Shown here: positions 40,257 through 41,940 of the stretch, in pieces | Numbering within the stretch: position 1 is the first letter of the stretch | How the letters are laid out: each line of letters opens with the position of its first letter | Assembly (NCBI GenBank): GCA_016929495.1 | Contig: JAFGIS010000398.1 | Span: forward strand, 1 to 41,940 | Length of the DNA stretch: 41,940 nt | DNA from: Polyangiaceae bacterium | GTDB taxonomy: Bacteria; Myxococcota_A; Polyangia; Polyangiales; Polyangiaceae | Direction: 5' to 3' | Notes under the pieces: model-generated | Told to the model about the DNA's origin: nothing | Database searches by the model: none | Seen by the model: the letters and a program-made list of their open reading frames with translations, nothing else | Made by a program: the position numbers and the translations under genes

Positions 40257-41940
40257 GGGGTCACCTTTCCGCGGCTACCGAACGGTAACAGGACGCTGGC
40301 GGCACCCACCCAGCACAGAACGCCGACCGCCATGCTTGCTCCGCGTAGGCCCAGCGCCGGCACCAGCAGCGCTGCGACGAGCAGAGCGCCCAGGGCTGCC
40401 CCGCCCATGTCTGCGCCGAACAGGCGAGAGGAGCGGATCGCGGCATCTGTCCCCTCGGAGGCGGCCGCTAGCGGGAAGGCGGCGCCGGTCAGGAGCCCCA
40501 GCAGCATGCCGAGGCCGGGAAGAGCGACCTGCGCTGCCGTTGCCGCACGCTCGGGGCTCGCGACCCAGGCAACGAGCCAGGGACAGCACAGGGCCAGGGC
40601 GCCGACCGCGAGCACCAACAGCCCCAGAGCGACAGAGGGTCTGCGCCGAGGCTCCGGTCGGGCGTTTCGCGTGACCCAGCGCATCGAGCTCCAGGCCCCC
40701 GCGGTCGAACCGAGCATGTAGCCCGTGACCAGCAGCGATGCCGCGCTGTACACGGCGCCGCAGGCGATCTGAAGGCCGATGAGCAGCAGCACCTCGAGCC
40801 CTGCCGCAGCAAAACCGGTCGTGGCCAGCGCTACGGGGACTCTGCCCAGCAGGGTGATGAGCACGAGGACGAACACGAGCCCCCCGACCAGCAACGGCAG
40901 CGGCGGAACATCGAAGCGCCCGAGCCAGCGTTCGAGGGTGGCGGCTTGCAGCTCTGGGGAGAAGTCCGTGTTCGGCGAGGCAGGTCGGCGCGCGGCCACA
41001 CTGACGTCGTTCAGCCGATCGGGTGTGAGAACGGCTTGGAGCATGTCCGCGTTGACCCATTGAGTACGTATCTGGTGTGCGCTCAGGCGTTTGGCGACCT
41101 CCAGGGTCAGCGTGCCGTCCGAGGCCAGGACGAAGACGCGGCTGGTCGGGATCATGAGGACGTTGTGAAACACCGCCAGAGCGGTGCTGCGGGCAATCGC
41201 GAGTTGCCGCGCGAGCGCGGCGCTCACGTAGTCGCCGTACTGACCCATCGAGAACGACACGACACCACCTGGCAGCAGAACACGTTTGGCTTCCGACAAG
41301 AACTCTCGAGTGTAGTACCGGTTGAGCTGGAGCGTCGTGGGCTCCGGCAGGTCAATAATGACGACATCGTAGCGCTGTGGGGTCTGCCTGATGAAGGTTC
41401 GACCATCACGCCGGACGAAGTGGAGTCGAGCACTAGAGTCTGACCCGCCCAGGCGCGCCCGCAAGTCCAAGAGCGCCGGATCGAGCTCCAGGACATCGAC
41501 CCTCCGAACCGGGTAGAGCAGCACTTGCTCGGCCGTCCCGGATGCCGCTCCTCCGACGAGCAGCACGTGTGCCGCGGTCGGACGCTGCGCCATGGCGAAG
41601 TGGACTGTTTCCTCGGTCCGTTCGACGTCACGTGAGCTGGCGAGGGGCACGCCGTTCTCCAGCCAGTCGATTTGACCCGAAACGCGCGTGACCGTGAGGT
41701 CACCATACGGCGAGCTGGTGTGAGCCAGCAGCTGCCTGCCAGGGTAGAGCGGCGCGACCGTGATCCGGTCGAGATCCACGAACCAGCCGAGCCCCACAAG
41801 CGCCGCACCCACCAGCACGCCTGCGGTCGAGAGCCCCCGATGGCCGGCCGCGGCCGCCAGCACAGCGGAACCGAGCGCCACGACGGTGCCGACACCGACC
41901 AGGGTCACGTAGTGATTGCCTATCTGCGCGAGCACCCACC
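40253..41940 (-). CDS. Spermidine-synthase-like membrane protein (5' end beyond window)
   Basis: At least 560 aa visible; the reading frame continues past the right edge, so the N-terminus is missing. The two visible N-terminal membrane helices are followed by a methyltransferase/aminopropyltransferase-fold domain: VLLVGGAASGTAEQVL, VDVLELDP, DVVIIDLPEPTTLQLNRYYTREFL, LLPGGVVSFSM. About seven membrane helices follow. This matches fused MFS/polyamine aminopropyltransferase-like proteins. The usual GGGDGG nucleotide-binding motif is GGAASG here, lacking the Asp, so classic spermidine synthesis is doubtful. It is coupled to the radical SAM gene by ATGA, which suggests joint function in modifying an exported substrate (inference). 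Confidence 0.85.
   Translation of the reverse strand, partial: WVLAQIGNHYVTLVGVGTVVALGSAVLAAAAGHRGLSTAGVLVGAALVGLGWFVDLDRITVAPLYPGRQLLAHTSSPYGDLTVTRVSGQIDWLENGVPLASSRDVERTEETVHFAMAQRPTAAHVLLVGGAASGTAEQVLLYPVRRVDVLELDPALLDLRARLGGSDSSARLHFVRRDGRTFIRQTPQRYDVVIIDLPEPTTLQLNRYYTREFLSEAKRVLLPGGVVSFSMGQYGDYVSAALARQLAIARSTALAVFHNVLMIPTSRVFVLASDGTLTLEVAKRLSAHQIRTQWVNADMLQAVLTPDRLNDVSVAARRPASPNTDFSPELQAATLERWLGRFDVPPLPLLVGGLVFVLVLITLLGRVPVALATTGFAAAGLEVLLLIGLQIACGAVYSAASLLVTGYMLGSTAGAWSSMRWVTRNARPEPRRRPSVALGLLVLAVGALALCCPWLVAWVASPERAATAAQVALPGLGMLLGLLTGAAFPLAAASEGTDAAIRSSRLFGADMGGAALGALLVAALLVPALGLRGASMAVGVLCWVGAASVLLPFGSRGKVTP

Overview
The window is high-GC DNA that looks chromosomal and from a large-genome myxobacterium (Myxococcota, probably Polyangia/Polyangiales). 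The clues are three transmembrane Hanks-type Ser/Thr kinases, many lipoproteins with Gly/Thr/Ser-rich linkers and Cys-rich modules, a MYXO-CTERM-type sorting tail, and a DUF4091 glycosidase-like exoprotein. This assignment is inference from gene style. No rRNA, tRNA, CRISPR array, insertion sequence or phage gene was recognised.

Layout. 73-5014 (minus) is a tight operon: kinase, then a TPR/PEGA-like protein with a membrane hairpin, then a Cys-rich beta-helix lipoprotein. 5333-9548 (minus) holds a membrane-anchored protein with an HExxH motif, lying downstream of glycogen phosphorylase. 9778-11937 (plus) is a DUF255/thioredoxin-fold protein and 11967-12911 (minus) a PAP2 phosphatase. 12938-16955 (minus) repeats the first architecture: kinase, TPR/PEGA protein, Cys-rich lipoprotein, with junctions of 2 nt and ATGA. 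17517-18353 (plus) is a lipoprotein tyrosine phosphatase preceded by a perfect palindrome. 18492-21801 (plus) pairs a winged-helix-like protein with a lipoprotein carrying a 15-bp repeat array. 22013-23272 (plus) is a response regulator with an EAL domain. 23277-27919 (minus) is a third kinase unit, in which the TPR and PEGA modules are fused to a TonB-dependent receptor.

28125-32959 (minus) carries the MYXO-CTERM exoprotein and a self-contained lipoprotein gene with its own promoter, structured leader, strong ribosome site, five 28-residue Cys repeats and an intrinsic terminator. 33302-33911 is gene debris: two gene ends joined near 33425. After it come ilvD (minus), a CDP-glucose 4,6-dehydratase (plus), a second beta-helix lipoprotein (minus), and a coupled pair (minus) made of an AmmeMemoRadiSam radical SAM enzyme and an aminopropyltransferase-like membrane protein that runs off the right edge.

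The main theme is the cell envelope. Three kinase genes are each followed by a TPR/PEGA protein and then by, or fused to, a surface protein. This suggests a recurring module linking cytoplasmic phosphorylation to periplasmic scaffolds and surface proteins. Metabolic genes (glgP, ilvD, CDP-glucose dehydratase) are scattered between these units.
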